This document shows, piece after piece, positions 61,867 to 64,000 of a stretch of 64,000 nt of DNA (within the stretch, counting starts at the first letter, position 1; every line of letters starts with the position of its first letter). This DNA comes from JAJZVS01 sp963708095. GTDB lineage: Bacteria > Pseudomonadota > Alphaproteobacteria > Acetobacterales > Acetobacteraceae. The stretch covers positions 1,736,001 to 1,800,000 of the forward strand of contig OY970182.1 in assembly GCA_963708095.1 (NCBI GenBank), in the 5' to 3' direction. The notes below the pieces were generated by a model. It was not told where the DNA came from and made no database searches. It saw only the letters and a list, made by a program, of their open reading frames with translations. The position numbers and the translations under genes are program-made.

Positions 61867-62721
61867 ATGCCCAGCCGCCCCAAGCTCCGTGCGCCGGAGA
61901 GCGCGCCGTCCCCCGGTGCGCCCGAGCCAGCGCCCAGTTCGCGCAAGCCCACCGGCAAGACCGACCGGCACGCGCCGCGGCTGCTCCTGGCGCGACGTGG
62001 TTCCATGCTGCGGCCGCTGGCCGCTGCCGCGATCGTCGAGGCCTTGATGCTGGTCGCGGTTCTCAAGTTCACCTCGCAGACCGGCGCTGTGAAGGCGCCG
62101 CATCCAGAGCGTGTGAAGATCGCGATGGTGACACCATCCCCGAAGCCGCCGCCACCCCAGCCCAAGCCACAGCCGCCGCCGTCCCCACCGCCCAAACCAC
62201 AACCACCCCCACCGAAACCGCAGCCCGCTCCGCCGCCGCCCTTGCCTAAGCCGCCGCCACTGCCCCAGCGGCCCCCGCCGCCACCAAAGCCGGTGGTGCG
62301 GCGCAAGCCGGTGCCGCACATCCCGGTCCGCCACGCAAAGCCGCGCCCGGAGACCCCACACGAGCGTGTGCCGCAGCAGCCCACGCCGCAGCCGGTCCGA
62401 TCCGCGCCGCCAGAGCCGACCCCGGCGGAAGCGGTGAGCGCAGTGATGCAGTACGCCGCAGTACTGAACGCCCGGGTTCAGGCACGACTGAAAGTGCCCG
62501 AAGACGTGGAAATGATGCACCTATCGGGCAGCACCGTGGTAGCGATCCGCGTCGCGCCAGGCGGCCGTCTGCTCGGCGCCTCGGTCGTCCGTTCCTCGGG
62601 CGCCCCGTCGATCGACGGGGCCGCACTGCAAGCCGTGCGTAGCACGCCGCTGCCGGCCTTCCGGGGCGACATGCCGCACCACGCCGTGACCTTCGAGCTG
62701 ACGGTCCGGCTGCGGAGCTGA
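61867..62721 (+). CDS. tonB: TonB family energy-transducing protein
   Basis: A 284-residue protein that carries energy from ExbB-ExbD to the receptor. A basic N-terminal region precedes one membrane helix near residues 50-68, then a long Pro/Lys/Gln-rich periplasmic spacer (about 88-175, PKPPPPQPKPQPP-type repeats). The TonB C-terminal domain spans ~190-284: LNARVQARLKVPED, RLLGASVVRSSGAPSIDGAALQAV and FELTVRLRS. It lies 6 nt after exbD and ends the receptor module. Confidence 0.93.
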   Translation: MPSRPKLRAPESAPSPGAPEPAPSSRKPTGKTDRHAPRLLLARRGSMLRPLAAAAIVEALMLVAVLKFTSQTGAVKAPHPERVKIAMVTPSPKPPPPQPKPQPPPSPPPKPQPPPPKPQPAPPPPLPKPPPLPQRPPPPPKPVVRRKPVPHIPVRHAKPRPETPHERVPQQPTPQPVRSAPPEPTPAEAVSAVMQYAAVLNARVQARLKVPEDVEMMHLSGSTVVAIRVAPGGRLLGASVVRSSGAPSIDGAALQAVRSTPLPAFRGDMPHHAVTFELTVRLRS

Positions 62722-63058
62722 CCATTCCTTCCGAACCAGCGAGACCACATCCGGCAGCCGGGTTTCGGGAGAGGAGACCACTGCCCGCCACGGCCCAGAG
62801 ACAAGTGCCACATCGACGGGTGTTCCTCCGGATCCAGGTGGTGCAACATCATCTCTGGCGTGCCGTGGATCGTATCCTCGTTCAGGACCGGCGTGATACG
62901 CGAGTTGTCAATCGCTTCTTCGAGAACTTGCTGAACGGCCTGCGGTACGCGGGTGAGCATTACCGGCGACCTGAAGAGCCACCGTGCGCGGCTATATCGA
63001 CTTCGCCCTGCTCGGCCTTACCCAGATCTGGCAGCGCGTCAGGTAGGACGCGATCGTT
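62722..63058. other. Intergenic region after the TonB gene
   Basis: 337 nt with no confident gene. A minus-strand frame here (LEEAIDNSRITPVLNEDTIH and MLHHLDPEEHPSMWH near 62800-62950) has protein-like character but no match I recognise; it could be a gene relic. Composition is slightly less GC-rich than the surroundings. Confidence 0.35.
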
Positions 63059-64000
63059 TTAGCCGGACCGTCCCGCGCGCCGCCCGCTGCCGTAGATGGC
63101 GGCGAAGAAGGGCTGCAATACGACCTCGGGCGGCGGGCGGGTGATCAGGCTGACGACGACGAACACCACCGCATTGGCGAGCAGCGCCACCAGCCCGGCA
63201 TTGAGGCCGAAGACGATGCCGTGTTTCGTCAGCAGCAGGGCGGCGGACACCACCCACCCCACCAGCAGCCCGGCGACCACGCCCGGCATGGTCGCGCGGC
63301 GCCAGAAGAGCCCGCCGATGATCGCCGCCGGCAGCAACTGGGCGATGAAATCATAGGCGACCAGCAGCACCACCACGATCAGCGCCGGCGCCGCCACGGC
63401 CAACCCCAGCGCCGCCAGCGTCACCGGGAAGACCAGCCAGCGCGCCAGCGCGAAGGTGGTGGCCGGGGTGGTGGCCGGGCGCAGCCGGGCATGGACATTA
63501 TGGGAGAGCAGCGTGCAGCAGGTGACAATGATCGCCCCCGCCGGCACGATCGCCGACAGCACCGCGGCGAGCGCGAAGATCGCGAGGAACCAGCCGGGGA
63601 AGCTCTGCTCGGCGAGGCGCATCACCACCGTGTTCCCGGCCACTTTGTGTCCGGCGAAAATCAGCACCGCGGCAAAGCCGATGAGGATCACGGCCACCTT
63701 CACGACCTGGTAGAGCGGCATGAACACCGCCTGGAGCTTGAGCGCCCGCGGTCCGCGCGCGGTGAAGCCGACGGCGAACCATTGCGGCCACATCCACTGC
63801 CCCAGCCCGGTCAGCAACACGGTGCTGATGAACCAGGACAGCCCCAGCTTGCCGGTGGGGCCGGGCATGGTGATCCGCTGCGGCACCTCGGCGACCAGGC
63901 GGTGGAACATCGGCCCGAACCCATTGAAGAAGCGCAGCGGCACCACCACGAACAAGGCGGCGATGGCGATGAACATCAGCACGTCCTTGATCACCGACTG
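63059..64000 (-). CDS. Sodium:solute symporter family protein, 5' end outside window
   Basis: At least 313 residues of a sodium/solute symporter (SSS) family protein, which uses the Na+ gradient to take up organic solutes. Eight or more hydrophobic helices are visible. LGLSWFISTVLLTGLGQWMWPQWFA, the FALAAVLSAIVPAGAII segment (a sodium-site helix) and LPAAIIGGLFWRRATMPGVVAGLLVGWVVS are characteristic. The C-terminal part is complete, ending in a basic tail. The 5' portion is outside the window. The solute is unknown. Confidence 0.92.
   Translation of the reverse strand, partial: QSVIKDVLMFIAIAALFVVVPLRFFNGFGPMFHRLVAEVPQRITMPGPTGKLGLSWFISTVLLTGLGQWMWPQWFAVGFTARGPRALKLQAVFMPLYQVVKVAVILIGFAAVLIFAGHKVAGNTVVMRLAEQSFPGWFLAIFALAAVLSAIVPAGAIIVTCCTLLSHNVHARLRPATTPATTFALARWLVFPVTLAALGLAVAAPALIVVVLLVAYDFIAQLLPAAIIGGLFWRRATMPGVVAGLLVGWVVSAALLLTKHGIVFGLNAGLVALLANAVVFVVVSLITRPPPEVVLQPFFAAIYGSGRRAGRSG

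Noticed and set aside
62150..62290. Low-complexity CCNCC repeat run
   Set aside because: It encodes the Pro-rich TonB spacer, a normal feature of the family.

Overview
The window is high-GC (roughly two thirds G+C), densely packed Gram-negative chromosome. The best fit is an alphaproteobacterium of the Acetobacteraceae/Rhodospirillales type. The reasons are an mreBCD-mrdA cell-shape operon, a Rieske protein with a twin-arginine signal, a PEP-CTERM protein, RND efflux and TonB systems that imply an outer membrane, and GC-rich palindromic intergenic repeats. The assignment rests on gene content and composition, not on rRNA.

Layout. 1-4.3 kb: mreB-mreC-mreD-mrdA (minus strand). 4.5-7.3 kb: a small lipoprotein, a solitary petA, a GNAT, a VOC protein and a small charged helical protein. 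7.3-11.4 kb (minus): GNAT, class III aminotransferase, luciferase-like monooxygenase and a degenerate HldE-like sugar kinase. 11.8-18.7 kb: CBS-domain protein, IlvD/Edd dehydratase, a PEP-CTERM metalloprotease, an SDR lacking its catalytic Tyr, and a methyltransferase-glycosyltransferase fusion. 18.7-20.3 kb: a dead IS4-family element inserted in one arm of a large palindromic repeat. 20.3-25.8 kb: thiolase and acyl-CoA synthetase (probable CTG start), then small proteins and a His-rich lipoprotein. 26-27.4 kb: anti-sigma/ECF sigma pair. 27.8-33.4 kb: sugar-transferase, nucleoside-phosphorylase and radical-SAM cluster. 33.6-40.1 kb: TetR-controlled tripartite RND efflux operon. 40.4-46.3 kb: a Gly/His-rich lipoprotein and an Fe3+-type ABC transporter operon with an embedded alpha/beta hydrolase. 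46.6-46.9 kb: a broken IS5-type transposase. 47.0-53.2 kb: a three-gene operon of large charged helical proteins of unknown function. 53.3-62.7 kb: an FAD-oxidase remnant, a periplasmic beta-propeller, a two-component system, a TonB-dependent receptor and its own ExbB-ExbD-TonB. 63.1 kb to the end: a partial sodium:solute symporter.

How the genes work together. Most blocks are self-contained operons with 1-4 nt stop/start overlaps. The 53.9-62.7 kb block reads as one regulated outer-membrane uptake module: beta-propeller, OmpR-type regulator, sensor kinase, receptor and energiser. Direct TGTAAC repeats precede the receptor gene. The sensor kinase, however, carries an in-frame amber codon just after its G2 box.

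The best candidate for an undescribed system is the 47.0-53.2 kb operon. Its three proteins match no family I recognise. The two large ones share a short motif, and the largest has two long hydrophobic segments and a Cys cluster. An operator-like palindrome overlaps the probable promoter, and the operon lies between an IS relic and a truncated gene.
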